NCBI GenBank assembly: GCA_946699065.1
Contig: CAMPDV010000294.1
Coordinates: 310,001 to 374,000 of the forward strand
DNA: 64,000 nucleotides
Reading direction: 5' to 3'
Origin: Loxodes magnus
Taxonomy: Eukaryota; Ciliophora; Karyorelictea; Loxodida; Loxodidae
Below, one piece after another: positions 10,716-22,840 of this stretch. The position numbers and the translations under genes are program-made. The notes beneath the pieces are model-generated. The model had not been told where the DNA came from and did not search any database. It saw only the letters and a program-made list of their open reading frames with translations. The first letter of the stretch is position 1. Each line of letters opens with the position of its first letter.

Positions 10716-12110
10716 TCAGTTATGACTTTTAATACTTCTATAACTCTATTTTTCTAAATCAATCCTCATTATTGAAACTTTTCTCTATTCTACAGCAAAA
10801 ACATATCCATAGTTATTTCTTATTTTCATCTCCGTTAAAGCTAAAACATCTTTAAAAATTTAATTTTACTATCATTATTCTTTATTTCTTTTATATATTC
10901 TTCTTGAAAATTCTTTACTAGAATAATTTTTCATACCTCCACATATGACAAAAGGTACTAAAGAAACTATAGGAGAACCAACAGCTTCAAGAAGGCTCAA
11001 ATTTTACTTACTCCATTTATCATTCTATATGTTATATTTTCATATATCTTCCAAAGCTTATCTTTTCTATTTTGCACCTCCAAAAGAATAAATATTTTAT
11101 TCATCTTTATCTACTACTAAAGTTTAATAAGTTATTTAAAATGGAAATTAAGAACATTTTTATCATTTACTTTAGTTTCATATCTATAACTTTTCTACTG
11201 ATTATAGCCATTGATAATTACTTGTAATTCCTCCAATCACATAAAGATATTTTTAAGCAGCTGCTATTCCAAAGTCTCCTCTTTCCTCATTTAGATCACT
11301 AAGTTTTATTCTATTACTTTCATAATCAAATTATCAAGTTTCTTTTATTCATTTCTTTTAATTTTCGTTATATCCTCCAATTAAATATAACTTATTTTAA
11401 TATTATATACTTTTATTTTCAATAGGAATTATAATTTAAACTTAGACTTATCGTAATTACTCTGTTTAAATATTAAATAAACTTAATTTTTAAATTCTTC
11501 AATCAAAAAAGTGAATATAGTTAGATTATATAAAGTGCTAGCTTAGTTTATCTTAATTAGCCTAAATCTTATTTGGTTATTTAGTATTGTGTTATAGTTT
11601 TTATCTTATTAGATTGTAAGTTAATTTAGAGTTTAGTATTGTAGGTGGTTATGAGTTATATTAGAGTATAGTTGGTTTTAGTGATTAGTAGAATTAGATA
11701 ATATTTGAGTGTTATTTTTGGTAGATAAATGTTGGTTAATGATTGATGATGATATTAGTTAGTGGTATTATGAGAGTATTACTAATGTTTGATTATTTGG
11801 TTGTAATGGTTTTAGATTTTTCCATAATTTACCTCCTTATCTCTTTTAATTTCTATCTAGCATCTTAAATCTTTTATATGTATTATTAGTTTTAAAATAT
11901 CACTCTTATTAAATCACTTTCTTAAGGTAAATCATCAAATCTAAAATGGAATCCTTTTTAACAAATAGGACATTACATTATGCCTTATAATCAGTACTGA
12001 GTATTCAAACACAAACCACAGTAAATATGTCCACAAGGTAAGACAGTTGGAAGAGCATTAGTTAAGTTGTAATCTTCTAAGCAGATTAAGCATTTTGGTA
12101 ACGCTTACAT
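10716..12110 (-). CDS. RING-finger / Kelch-repeat protein, copy 1
   Basis: 465 codons from ATG (complement 12108-12110) to TGA at 10716. Residues 7-50 form a C3HC4 RING: CLIC, then C26-G-H28, C31-x2-C34, and CPIC at 47-50. A Gln/Asn-rich linker (about 70-210) follows. Kelch repeats then fill the C-terminal half, with LYVIGG, IYSFGG and CGG turns and K-Y-N-...-NDKW ends. RING-Kelch architecture suggests an E3 ubiquitin ligase whose propeller binds substrates. In-frame TGA lies at codons 40, 204, 259, 311, 316, 357 and 413. Codons 259, 316 and 357 are Kelch Trp positions, 40 is the usual hydrophobic/Trp site after the RING, and 413 is TGG in the other three copies. Codon 311 is Ala or Gly elsewhere. 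All four copies have the same length, which argues the frame is maintained. Confidence 0.72.
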
Positions 12111-12210
12111 TTTTATTATTATTTAGACTACAAAAGCTATAAAGCTAATTTATAACAGTTACCATCAAAAATACAGTCAATAGTATCTAAAACTACATTA
12201 TTACTTTATT

Positions 12211-14928
12211 ACATACTTTAAATAATCCAATATTAGGATATTATATCAAGTAACAATCCTATATTCTGTATGCCGCCAATCTAGGATTGAAACTGCTTAT
12301 TAAATTTAATAAAGAAATGAAAGAGTTTTACAACTTAATCAGATCTTTGATATTATTTTTAAGAAAAAAGTCTCTGTCATAAAATCTTTAAAATACTAGG
12401 AGGAGAACATAAAAAAAAGGGACAGAAATCTTAAAACTAAGCTTCCTATCAAAAACGTAGATAATTTAGAACATCAACTCAGATTACAGCTCTATGAAAA
12501 TCATTATAATGGAAGAAGAAAATAAAATAGCAAATCGCAGTAAAATGATGACGAGAATATGCAGCTTAAAACTGCTAAAAGAGTAGAAGTTACCTATTTC
12601 AATTAATTTGTAGAAGAAAATTACTGCAATCAAAGATTTAGTCCATAGCAGAAATGCAAGAAATGAAATCGTTCAAGCATTTCTACGATATCTGAATTAA
12701 GAAAATGGTAAAAATATTTAGAGTATGAAAATCCTTCAGGTAGGAATTAATTATTATATAATTAAAAAATAAGGAAACATTCACACAATTCGGAAATAAT
12801 AAAATGAAGAGAAGGAATTTTTTAATGCCAAATAGCAAAAAAATATAGAGGAATTCTTCAACACTAAGAGCAACCGATTCATTGAACACTTAACATCTAT
12901 TCAAGTCTGAACAAGGTAGAAACCCACCGGAGCAGTCGGAAAAATAGCATGTACAAAAATCGGAACCGTAAAAGACCAACGTGAACCTATGGAAAAATGA
13001 GAACTTATTTAGAATTGAAGGAGATCAAAGATGTAGAAAATATACCAGATAAGTTAGACGAAGGAGGTATAACCACTAACTTGAATCATCGTCAATTTGA
13101 AAATGTATGAACTATAGCCAAAAAGTGCATAGTAACAAATTAATAATTAAGAAAAAGGCTATAAAGAAAGCAACTAAAAATGCTAAGCAAATAAAAATCA
13201 GGTTGATACATTCAGAAATCAGGAATAAAATGCCTTATATAAAGAGAAACAGATAGCGAAGGAAAAGAAAGTGAAGAAAACTGAAGAGTATAAACTTCAA
13301 ATAGATTACCACGTTTTATTTCTAGCAAAAGCAACAAGTTTAAACAATACTAAGGTTATTTTAAAAGCGATCGACTTTAATAGATACTTAACTTCAAATT
13401 TAAATAAATAAAACTGAGACAAAACTATCAATGTCACAAAAAAACAGAAAGTAAAATAGGAAATATGAAAAAAAAACTGAAATAACTAGAAAACAATGAC
13501 ATGAAGGAAATAGGCATAAACAGCAAGATGTCTCAAAAAAGATAGAAAAAAAAATATAATGGCAAGGAAGATAGTATCGAGTAAAAAAGCGAAGACATAA
13601 GTACAGGAAAAATAATAAACATTAGAACAATTTGGTTTTCACGCTATTAAATAAAAGAAAGCTAAAATTGCAGGGTAGGAGGATTAAGAAAAAAAGGAAG
13701 TAAAAGAAAATATTAATATAATAAAATAGACAGAATTAAACATAGGCACAACAAATACCAGAAGAATAAAATCAAGCAAGAAAGAATTAAGCAAGCTTAT
13801 GTGAGAAAAGAAGATAGAAATTATGGCGATTTAAGAAATATTTACGGATCAAATTGCCGAAATGCTTATAAACATTGATTCAGAGCAATAATAAAATTAA
13901 GCACAAAAAACTGCAAAGGAGTTGCCTTTTATATAAAAGATGGAATTAATCGCAGAAATAAAATATTGGATATAGCGGATCTCAATCTAGCAGAATTATT
14001 TTAGAGAGGAAGATTAATAGGTTAAATACTTGATGGTCGGCTGGCATTGATAAACGTATAAAGCACTATAATATCTGGATCTTATTAATTAATACTCTTT
14101 TATGAAAGTCTATAATAATACAAAATAACAGCAAGTAGTAAGAATTATAAATTTTAGGGAATTTTAACGTACATATTCCTCAATTTTTACTGTATGAGCA
14201 GAATAATTCAGGCTAATACTTATTAAACTTGATCAAAGATTATCTTTTAGAATGTAAAGATCCAAATTAAGATCCAACCTTAATCATAACATAAGGGAAA
14301 GAAAATTCAAAATAGAATAATTCTTAACGGATCAATATTATAACACCTAAAATTATCAGCACAAAATTTTATCAATAGAAACTAATGGGAAAGCATTAGC
14401 CAGGTAAAATAAAGATAAAAATTGTGGAAGAATATCGAAAAAGCCCATAAATTAAAAGGATAAACTTTCAAAAATTAATGCAATAAAAGGTTCAAGAAAG
14501 ATTCAAAGAATGATTTGAGAAAATAGATTTTAGCGAGTTCGAAACTTTAGATAGCGAAGCTTACTATGAAAATGATTAAAATATATCCAAGAAGCGATCA
14601 AAGCGATATTTGGTTTTGTAACAAATAAAATGAGAAAATACTAATATACAGTAGAAATAATAAAACTAGAAAAGAATTCTAATAGCAGGTGAAATAAGTA
14701 AAATATCTAATTAGATAAGGATATTAATAAATTGATAATTTCATTAAAATGAGAAAGAAGCAAGGAGAAAATTTAGACTGCATCAAAAAAAGATAGGAAA
14801 AATCAATTAAATATTTTCTTTGATGAAATTAATTAAGGAAAATTAAGCAACAATTAAAAAGGAATATAAAAATGATTAAAGTAGAGAAAATATGTACCAT
14901 GGACATTAATAAGGAAAAGGTTCTTCTA
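12211..14928 (+). mobile_element. LINE-C copy 1 (5' part, endonuclease only)
   Basis: Begins exactly where the four RING loci stop matching each other (after TTATTACTTTATT). It is collinear with 52,771-55,490. The first 1.4 kb is Lys/Glu-rich coding-like sequence (for example LELKEIKDVENIPDKLDEGG near 13,010). An APE-type endonuclease region follows, with EIMAIQE near 13,830 (TAA for Gln), GVAFYIKDG near 13,920 and LINV near 14,050. At 14,154-14,177 the catalytic block reads GNFNVHIP, where the other copy has GDFNAHIP, so the metal-binding Asp is changed. A single-frame connector continues to about 14,925, where homology to the other copy ends and no RT is present. It is 3'-truncated or recombined. 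Confidence 0.7.
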
Positions 14929-15942
14929 TCAATAATGTTTAATTTAAATATATATCATTAAAAGAATGTCTAGAGTAAAATCTTGCATCTATTGTACATT
15001 TATACTGGTTTTTTTTTTAAATTAAATTAAATTAAAGTGTTAAAGAAGGATCGTCTACTTAAAAGCTTCCTACTTCCCTATCCAACCAATAGGAACTTGA
15101 TCTCTAGGTGGTCTTCTCCTCCCTTCACTGTCAAGTTTTCGGAATGGTTGTCTCTTCATATAGCTTGCTTTCTTCTTATAAATTTCTCCATTCCTGGTTG
15201 GGTAAAATTAGGTTAGGTCATTCCATATTTTCTATTAAATCTCCTTTCTCTTCCAGCATCGTCTCCATAGGTGGTCTGTTCTCTTGCAGATGTAACATTT
15301 TTTCCTAAAATATTTCTCTTTAGTTTACTCAATTGGCTTATTATTCTCTTATTCGATCTCCATTGGGATAGATTGCATAGCCTATTATTTTACACTTGTC
15401 TCTAATTTTTCCAATTTGATATGAATATTTTCATTCGATTCGTATAATTGTTCCAGCTGCCTATCGAATTCGTCAATTCTGATATTCATTGCAGCCTGGT
15501 TTAAGTTTCTAGGAGCATGGGTTTCCTCATCTTCTAAATGTTCTTGCTGTTCTTAAGCTAGTTCTTCAATCTGTTTTTCCAGATCTTTATTTTTTCCTAT
15601 TAATGCTAAGATAAGCTTAGCCATTTCCTCCTTCGTCATTCCTAAGATTTGTTCTTTATTGAGATCTCCGAGGTCCATGTAGGGGTTGAATGTCCTAATC
15701 TAGGCCTGAAAGTTACTAATCTTTTGCTTCTTGGGAAGGTCCTCAGTCGATATTGTTGCATGTTAGTGTTTCTAGGGTTGTCTGGGGGGTGTTGTTTAGA
15801 GTTGCTCCTATATGGTTTAAGAAGAAGGTTTGGTTTTGGAAGATGACGTGTGGTGTTTAGAAATTTAGGTTTCCTGCTTCCTCTCTTCCTTTTTAGCTTA
15901 GAAAGAGGTGGTATAGAAGCCCTTTTTGAAACCTTCTACCAT
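14929..15942 (-). CDS. Zinc-knuckle ORF1 (gag-like) protein, copy B
   Basis: Open from ATG (complement 15940-15942), MVEGFKKGFYTT, through a Ser/Thr/Pro/Gln-rich segment and a coiled coil (about 90-185). It then has a CCHC knuckle CYICKRTDHLWRRC (CX2CX4HX4C, about residue 220) and a basic tail ending near DQVPIGWIGK. It probably coats element RNA as a chaperone. All five Trp are TGG and there is no internal TGA: the best-preserved ORF1 in the window. The insert that carries it (15,010-15,953) contains no in-frame TGA at all. The first TGA (14929) is in flanking DNA beyond the poly(A). Natural termination would have to use TAG at 15070 or 15055, TAA at 15040, or fail. Confidence 0.72.
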
Positions 15943-15953
15943 ATTATTTTTTT
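15010..15953 (-). mobile_element. ORF1-only retroposon with poly(A) and 14-bp TSD
   Basis: The exact duplication ACATTTATACTGGT is at 14996-15009 and 15954-15967. Read on the minus strand, the insert starts 11 nt before the ORF1 ATG. It ends with ACACTTTAATTTAATTTAA plus a run of ten A directly against the TSD. It therefore looks like a reverse-transcribed mRNA inserted by LINE machinery, carrying only the zinc-knuckle gene and no RT. The ~830-bp insertions at 27,866 and 37,578 share the plan: very short leader, the same ACACTTTAATTTAAT 3' motif and TSDs of 14-15 bp. Confidence 0.82.
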
Positions 15954-15967
15954 ACATTTATACTGGT

Positions 15968-17440
15968 AGAGGATATTTTGGTTATGTTTAGCGCTGAATA
16001 TGAAAAGGTACTAATTAGACTATATTTATTAGTTAAAGGAATAGTCTTATGAAGACTAAGTTGGTGTTTATATTGTCTCTAGATTGATCTATACTTGGTA
16101 ATGATTTATAACTAAAAGCTGATTGATTGACTATGAAGGTATCTAAGACTTAGTTGAAGGTAGTAAATAGTATGTGGTATTTGAAGCATATTGGTATAAT
16201 AACTCTCTGTCTAGATCTAAATGTTTTAAGTAGCTGATGATAGTTTGTTTAGTGAATATTGGCATTAATGTTACATAATGAAATAGTTGGATTTGAAGGT
16301 AAATAGAAATAATTTAGTATGTTTTTAAGTTTGGAAGATATATTGAAATAAGTAAAGGATAAAATCTAAGGAGTATTAAGGTATAGCTTAAGCATATAGC
16401 CAAATTAAAGTTAGAAAATATAGTAATAAAAGTTGATAAAGCTAAGTATAATATATACTATCTCAATTATATATTTTAAGGTATATAAATAAGCTAGTGA
16501 TATCTATTAGGTAAATAATAAAGCTCAGATTTAGTATGAAGCAAATTAAACCTAATAAATTTCAGTAAGTAATAGAACGTTAAGTTTAGAAAAGAAAATA
16601 TAGATTAACTTCAAGCTAAATAGGAGTAAGATATTATTAATGAAGTCAACTCTTAATTCACTTACTAACAAAATTTGAATCAGTTTAGTTGATTTTAGTC
16701 TAAAAGTGTGTTTTGACATGCTTAGTAAGAAAGTTTGACTAGAATCTGTAGGAAATAGAAGCTGGTAAATAACTTTGATGAGCAAAATAAAGTAATGTTA
16801 TTATATAAAAAGCTTAGTTAACTTGAATAAATAGCAGAATATTTTAAGGTTATTCATGTTCTAAGAGATTTTATAGGGATTTGAAGATAAAGAGTATATC
16901 AATAGATAAATTATATCCCTAAACTTGAGGGAATAAAATAAATTTATTAAAAGAACTCTAAAAATGAACGAGAGTATAACTATCTAGCTTCTTTTCATGT
17001 AAGAAGTCAGATATCTAATGGTTAGCTTGTATTATTAAGAAGTCAAGGAAAGAAGTTTGATAAAGAGGAAATTCTTAAGAAATATTAAAAAAGATTAATG
17101 ATAATTAGAATCATCCTGAGTTGAATAAAAAATGTAAGATCAAGAAATAATTTGTCTTCAGAATAAATTATCTAGACAATATAGAGATATAAGATTTGAA
17201 AGATAAATAAAGAACTTTATTTACTTAAGAAAGAAGAGTAGATGATTTTAGTTTGAATCAAGAACGTATATATATAGTATATTATAGAGATTATCTTAAG
17301 TTATACTTCTAATGCTTTTAGTCATTATAGAAAATTAAATTAATGCATAAATACGAGTACTAAGAAACGCTATACATTCTAATTAATTTGATATATGTTT
17401 ATAAGAGTTTTATTATAATTTACTTAATAAGAAATTATTA
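15968..17440. other. Unassigned coding-like region
   Basis: Past the retroposon the sequence is less AT-rich and frames are open for long stretches on the plus strand. One example is 16,885-17,196, which reads YIPKLEGIKQIYQ... and FHVRSQISNGQLVLLRSQGK, with one TGA at 17122. Another frame near 16,540-16,900 has TGA in Trp-plausible contexts. I recognised no domain. It could be a further decayed element. Confidence 0.35.
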
Positions 17441-18100
17441 AGATTTTATTTTTAAATTTACCACAAAATATCCATTATTTTCATATTTCTGTCTTCCTAA
17501 CTAGCAATATTAGTAAAACTTTGTTCTACAAGACATTTGACGAATCCTTCTATTTAATAACATGTCTTAACAATACTTTACTATTCCATTATTTTCCATA
17601 TTTTTACTCTTTCTAGGTTTTCATTTGGAAATCTTGCTTGATGTCTAAATAATTAGTCTAGGGGTTATTTACAATGTCAATTGGTATGACTTTTGATAGA
17701 TATTTTAGATGATTAGTAAGGCACTTTTTAGAAATTTTAGATTGACAATGTAACATCCTTGTTGATCTACTTCTAGGATACTTTTGTTTAACTGCAGGTT
17801 CTTAACTTTAATCTTGCTATTAATTCTCCTAATTGAATAGCTAAACCTAAATTTCCTCTATTAATCATTTGAATTTCTTATATAAAAACTTTATCTATTT
17901 TCTCTTAAAAATCCCTTATAGATATTTTGCTTAAGTTCATACTTGATAGAACTCCAAGATATTGGGTCTTTATTAATATTCATACTAAAAGCATCTTAAT
18001 AGCAAATTATTAATTTAGTGAGCTTACTAGATCATTTATCTTCAAAAGGTTATAATTAAATCTAGGTAACTGTACAAGGTATTAACTTGTACAGAATCAG
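17441..18100 (-). other. Coding-like remnant, minus strand, unidentified
   Basis: Reads on the minus strand as MNINKDPISWSSIKYELKQ... (about 17,990 downward) and, in another frame, RHQARFPNENLERVKIW (about 17,650-17,600). Frame switches suggest a pseudogene. It lies downstream of the Cys-rich frame at 18,273-19,259 and may be the end of the same decayed protein. No family was recognised. Confidence 0.3.
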
Positions 18101-18272
18101 AAAAACTCATAATTGATTAAAAAGTAAGTTTAAGGGTATAAAGCTATACTTTTAACTTTAGAGTACAAAGATAAAAGATCTATCTCAGTTATTAATCATA
18201 TAAATGATTATTCAATAAGCTTCTATATTAGTCATTTAAACTCATTTTTCAAATATTACAATGTATAGAGCT

Positions 18273-19259
18273 TCATATATATAGATTTAGGTAAAAACCA
18301 TTCAAACAAAAACAGACTATTATTAACTCTTTAAAACTTATATAATCCATTCTTTTACAAGGACAATCAACTTTAGCTTTATTTCCACAAGGACATTCTA
18401 TTTTACAATTTGCTTTATGGATCACAAAGGCACATTTTAGACTATTTATTCAATCGGATTTGAATAAGAGATAGTGGCTTTTCCTATTTAGATACTTACA
18501 ATGTTTCCTATTAACTTGATTCATTTTCATCTTTTTTAAAATTTTGAGCATGATATTAATCCAAAGCTTCTTACACCTTACCTAAGAAGCTATATGTTGA
18601 TTCTTGATGCTTGACAGATGTCTAAATAATCTAATAATACTTGTCACTATTAATTTAAGAAGCCAACTTGCTTTCTTGTTCTAATTTTATAGCCAATATT
18701 CTAACTTCTGACTAAGAAGAACAGCTTGATTTGGCTAAAATATCTCTCTACTATCTCTTATCCGTTTGATTTGGCTTTTAATTAGGATGGATATAAGTGT
18801 ATATAATTTGATTTATAGATGTCCTTTAGAGCTGAGGTTAATAAAGGCGTAGCTAATCTTGCATATAATTAGATAATAATGAAATAAAGGCCTATGGCTA
18901 ATTGATGGCATTTTCATATGTTTCTCCTTTAATACTTTGATGGTTATTAATTGGTAGCTAGCTATATATATAAGTGCTTCTTTTGAAGGTTGCTTGTGTT
19001 TTTCATTTGAGATAAATCTCTTAAAAATAGAGTTTCTTAGATAGCTATATTATTATACATAAGAGTATCTAATGGATATATAGTAATTAATACTCCAGAT
19101 ATTAATAAATCTCTATAGAAGGGATAATTCTTAATTATTAGTAAAGTAGAGATAAAATGCCATATATGATGTATTAAACTCAGTTAGATATATAAAAATG
19201 AGCTAAATCTAGTTAATAGCTAATTAATATATGCAATTAGACAGTTAACCTTACTCCTA
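18273..19259 (-). pseudogene. Long minus-strand frame with Cys-rich tail, unidentified
   Basis: A 329-codon frame with a single internal TGA (18450) before the terminal TGA. The C-terminal part is Cys-rich: KCAFVIHKANCKIECPCG followed by NKAKVDCPCKRMDY (about 18,420-18,340), a possible zinc-binding cluster. Upstream it reads REIFQPNQAVLLSQKLEYW. A second minus-strand frame is also open for about 250 codons over the same DNA, so I cannot be certain which was coding. A transposase remnant is possible but not shown. Confidence 0.35.
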
Positions 19260-19660
19260 TCATTAACTCAAAAGTGTTTGATGTAAACTGAAAATAGGGA
19301 AGTTTATAAAGGTTATGTAGCAAGATATTAAACTGCAAATTGCTAGGATCTAAATAAGAAGCTAAAATACTATAATGTTGATTATGATCTCTATTAGCAT
19401 CTTAAATACTTTTAACTATTTACTTAGTAAAATTGTATACCTAGCTAATCACTTAAAGACTAGAATCAATAAATTTCATAATGTCACTCAATCTAGAGTA
19501 TTGGCCTAATATCATTAGTATGTCTTAATGATTGTTTAAACTCATCTTACTGAATTTTAGATGTTTTTTCAATAATTTTCAAAAGCTTAAGGCTTATAAC
19601 TGGAAATTAAATTAAGATTTGTACAGAAGATTAAAGCTTTTTTATAGAATTATGTAAATA
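19180..19660 (-). pseudogene. Minus-strand frame, possible transposase fragment
   Basis: A coherent frame with ATG at complement 19543-19545 (MSLNNHQDILMILGQYSRLS) that continues upstream. It includes DHNQHYSILASYLDPSN, which faintly recalls the LDP block of hAT-type transposases. It ends at TGA 19180. An in-frame TGA at 19579 reads SF-TGA-KLLKKH. This is an eye-level resemblance only; I would not name a family from it. Confidence 0.28.
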
Positions 19661-20661
19661 GGTCAGCTTCTCAACTAGGTATTATGCTTCAGTCAATATC
19701 TTAATTATTATCTTGGATTAAAACAAGCATAGAAACTAGTTCAAGAGTAAGATATCTTTATTTCTAAAACTGTTACAAATTACTTGTGCCAATCAAAAAA
19801 AGACTCACAAAAACATTCAGCTTTTATTTTTCTTGCTATGACAAACTGATTTCAGATTATAGTTCCTTAATATCTTTCTACTAGTTTAATCTAAAGTGGA
19901 AAAAAGTAAATATTCTCTATATAAAGCGAAAGAAACCATCCATAAAAAAGTAAGAGATATTATTATAGTGCAGGTACTTAATTAACTTCAATTGATCAAT
20001 TTCATTTAAAAAACTTGCTTAAATAAATAAATCTTTTAGAAAGGTTAAAGATGAATATTCCCCTTCTTTGAGCCTTAGCCAATAAGAATTAAAAGAGTAT
20101 AATTAGATATTCGTTATTGTAAAATAGGTCCAACATTTAAGTTCTTCTACTTTAATTTTCTTCTTCCAATTATTCTTATAAAGCTAAAACTTCTACTCCT
20201 TATTTTTACTTTTATTCTTGTAAATCCTTAATTTAACACAAGCTATGGAGCTAATAGCTGGTTTAAGACAATGATGCAAATCATATGATTAAAAGGGAAG
20301 CTAATTAAATAAATAGAAGCAATTCTTACCTCGTATCTTCGTATTGAGTAACTAAAATTCATTCGATATATCTCCTTTAAACTATGAGTAGAAAATTAAG
20401 ATTTAATTAAACATAAACTCTCTTAAATTGGAGTAACAAACTTTAACCCAATAAGTATAAGTACAAACTTAAAACCCTAAATTTAAAAACACATAACAGA
20501 CTTTAAGTCTCTAGACTTATACATCAAATTCTTAAAGCAAAACCTAATCTTAGAGGCTTCAAAATTTAACATCATCAAAGATAGCTTTTAATTTCATATT
20601 TATATGCAAATTTCCATTTACCATCATAAAATCAATATATGCACTTTTCATCCTCATTATT

Positions 20662-22100
20662 ATGTAAACCATAGATTCAAGTACTCCCACAATATTTCCT
20701 ATCTTAAAACCTAATTCACTCTCCTTACTTCAAATTGTCAAAACATTGCTTAAGCAAGTAAATACAGTTAAATAGAAGAGAGGCTTTAGATATGAGACAG
20801 CACTATGTTACATAATTAATCAATGCAGATTAGTTTTTATATCTCTAAGTTAATGGACCAGAAGTCTATAACTAATTCAGACTGCAATAAAGCAGTTTAT
20901 AACGCTAATGGACAAATACTACTTTGATTAAGAAAATGCAAACTCTTTGCTTGCTTTTATATAATACTACAACTGGAAAAATCTTCCATTTTAAATGAAT
21001 CTAATTAGTACAATGAAGCAGTCAGTAATTGAACAGGATTTAACTATGAACAATTTTTCAGAATCATTCCCAAAAAGTCCTTTAATTTAAACTATAAAAT
21101 TTCATAAAATATAGTAGAATATGGAGTCACTAAGCTTTTCTTACTTATTAACGAAGATTACTCTTAAAGAATTTGACCATAGTCAATTATCCTTAAATCT
21201 AAAAAATGGATTTGTTTTAATCCTTAGCTACAGAAATTCTCGCAGTCTTTGGAAAATTAGTTTTAAAGGTCTTATTGGATTCTAGTTCAGTGATAGAGTG
21301 ACTTTGAGTGAGGTAAAATATTAATTTTATTGCTTAGAGCTATCTTTAAACTCAGTTTTATATTAGATCTCTTTAAATTAAATAGACTAAAAGTAACTGA
21401 TTAGTATTAAGTTTAAGACATATAACATCTTAAAATTAAGCTAATTTAAGTAGGAAGTATAGAGGTTTATAAATTGAGATAATTAAAGATATTATCTGAC
21501 CTCCAAATGCAACAGACACACCCTCTCAGGGTTAAAAAGAGTTGCCGATTTCATGATTATAGCAATACATATGGTAGCTATATAAGCTGAGTAGATGGAT
21601 ATTACAAGGGAAGAGAATTTGGTTTCCACATAATAAATATCAGAAATTATACTTTAGCATTTTACAAAATCAAGCAAACATATATTTATACAGGCGCAAG
21701 TGTATTTAACTATGATATGAGCGAATGATCACAAACGAAGGATTAGTATGGACTTATCCGTTTAATATCTGCAAGTAACTTACTTACTATTAAACTAACG
21801 GAGTTTTATGTAGACCTAAGATTTATTTTACTTTTCACTTCTGGAGGAAATACAGCTCCTGATTTATCTTACTCTTTGTGATTTCCTTATTCCGTCCGAA
21901 CTAACACAAGATCTACTTTTTAAGGATAAGTTTCTGCTTTATTATATATCCTTTTAAACGCAAAATAAATCTAAGTTAGGTTTTTTAAGAAATTATGTTT
22001 TTTTATCTATTCGATTTTTTTGTATCTCAAACATCTTTATTTTATGTTTCCTAGTCTTCTACACAGTCAGCATATAATTGATCTTCTTTTTATTACTTGA
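20662..22100 (+). CDS. Predicted three-exon gene of unknown function
   Basis: Exon 1 from ATG 20662 is 217 codons with no TGA, unusual at this base composition. Removing a 25-nt GTAAAA...TTAG intron (21313-21337) and a 22-nt GTATAG...TGAG intron (21457-21478) keeps one frame to TGA 22098, for 464 codons in total. Later exons read FHDYSNTYGSYIS-TGA-VDGYYKG, then ASVFNYDMSE-TGA-SQTK and APDLSYSL-TGA-FPYSVR. The four internal TGAs (21398, 21588, 21726, 21879) sit in contexts compatible with Trp. The last ~45 codons are hydrophobic and may lie beyond the real end. G+C rises locally across 21,490-21,900. No known domain was recognised; a structural or element-borne protein is possible. Confidence 0.42.
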
Positions 22101-22261
22101 TTAATTATCTTATTTTTATATTTTATTATTATTTAAGTTTGATTACACAATCTCCATTGGATTGTGTATAGCTTTAATCATAAGTTATTAATGGTTTATT
22201 TAATTAAGATTTCTAGTTTCTTATATTTTATTTTCTGTTTTTTCTTAATTAAATAGAAGTG

Positions 22262-22840
22262 TAGAAGCTTTTAAGCTAAATTCTGTATTAAAGATTTATT
22301 ACTTAATTTTAAAGTAAATGCTGCTTATTTGCTTAATTAATTGCTAAACATTTAAACATAAGAAAAAATGAATTTTATTATTTTACTTTTTAGATTAATG
22401 TATTTCACTCATTATTTATAGAAAATATTAAAAAATGTGCTCTAATTATTGAGATAAAGAGAAGTTATTAAGGTCTTATAGTTAGGTTTTCTATTATTTG
22501 AAGGGTTGTAGATCTTAAAAGTTAGTATTATCTCAGTTTAATGAGCTAATAATTTGATAAGGAAGGAGTTGTAAATAAGTAATAAATTGTAAGATGAAAT
22601 GATGTAAAAATTTGATTAGAAATTTTTAGAAAACTAAATGAAAAATGAAATATAAATAGGATAGTAAAGATAAAAATAAGAATAAAAGAATTTTTATAAA
22701 GAATTTAATCATTCACAATCAAAAAGTAAAGCTATATCTCTTGCAAATAATTTAATTAATTGTATAATGCATTAAAAGGATTATCTTTTCGAATTGGAGA
22801 TTTAAACAATTATTTAAAAAGATTGGAGTGATGAAAAGAA
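22262..22840 (+). repeat. Direct repeat bracketing the array, left copy
   Basis: Shares AAATTCTGTATTAAAGATTT and TTATTTGCTTAATTAATTGC, and a ~290-bp block (22,555-22,840), with 57,951-58,556 in the same orientation. The middle ~200 bp is diverged. It ends where the first array unit begins inside a truncated gene. Confidence 0.6.

Noticed and set aside
19180..19660. hAT transposase assignment from ILASYLDP
   Set aside because: A single short block is not enough; no RW or dimerisation motif was seen, so the entry is left unidentified.
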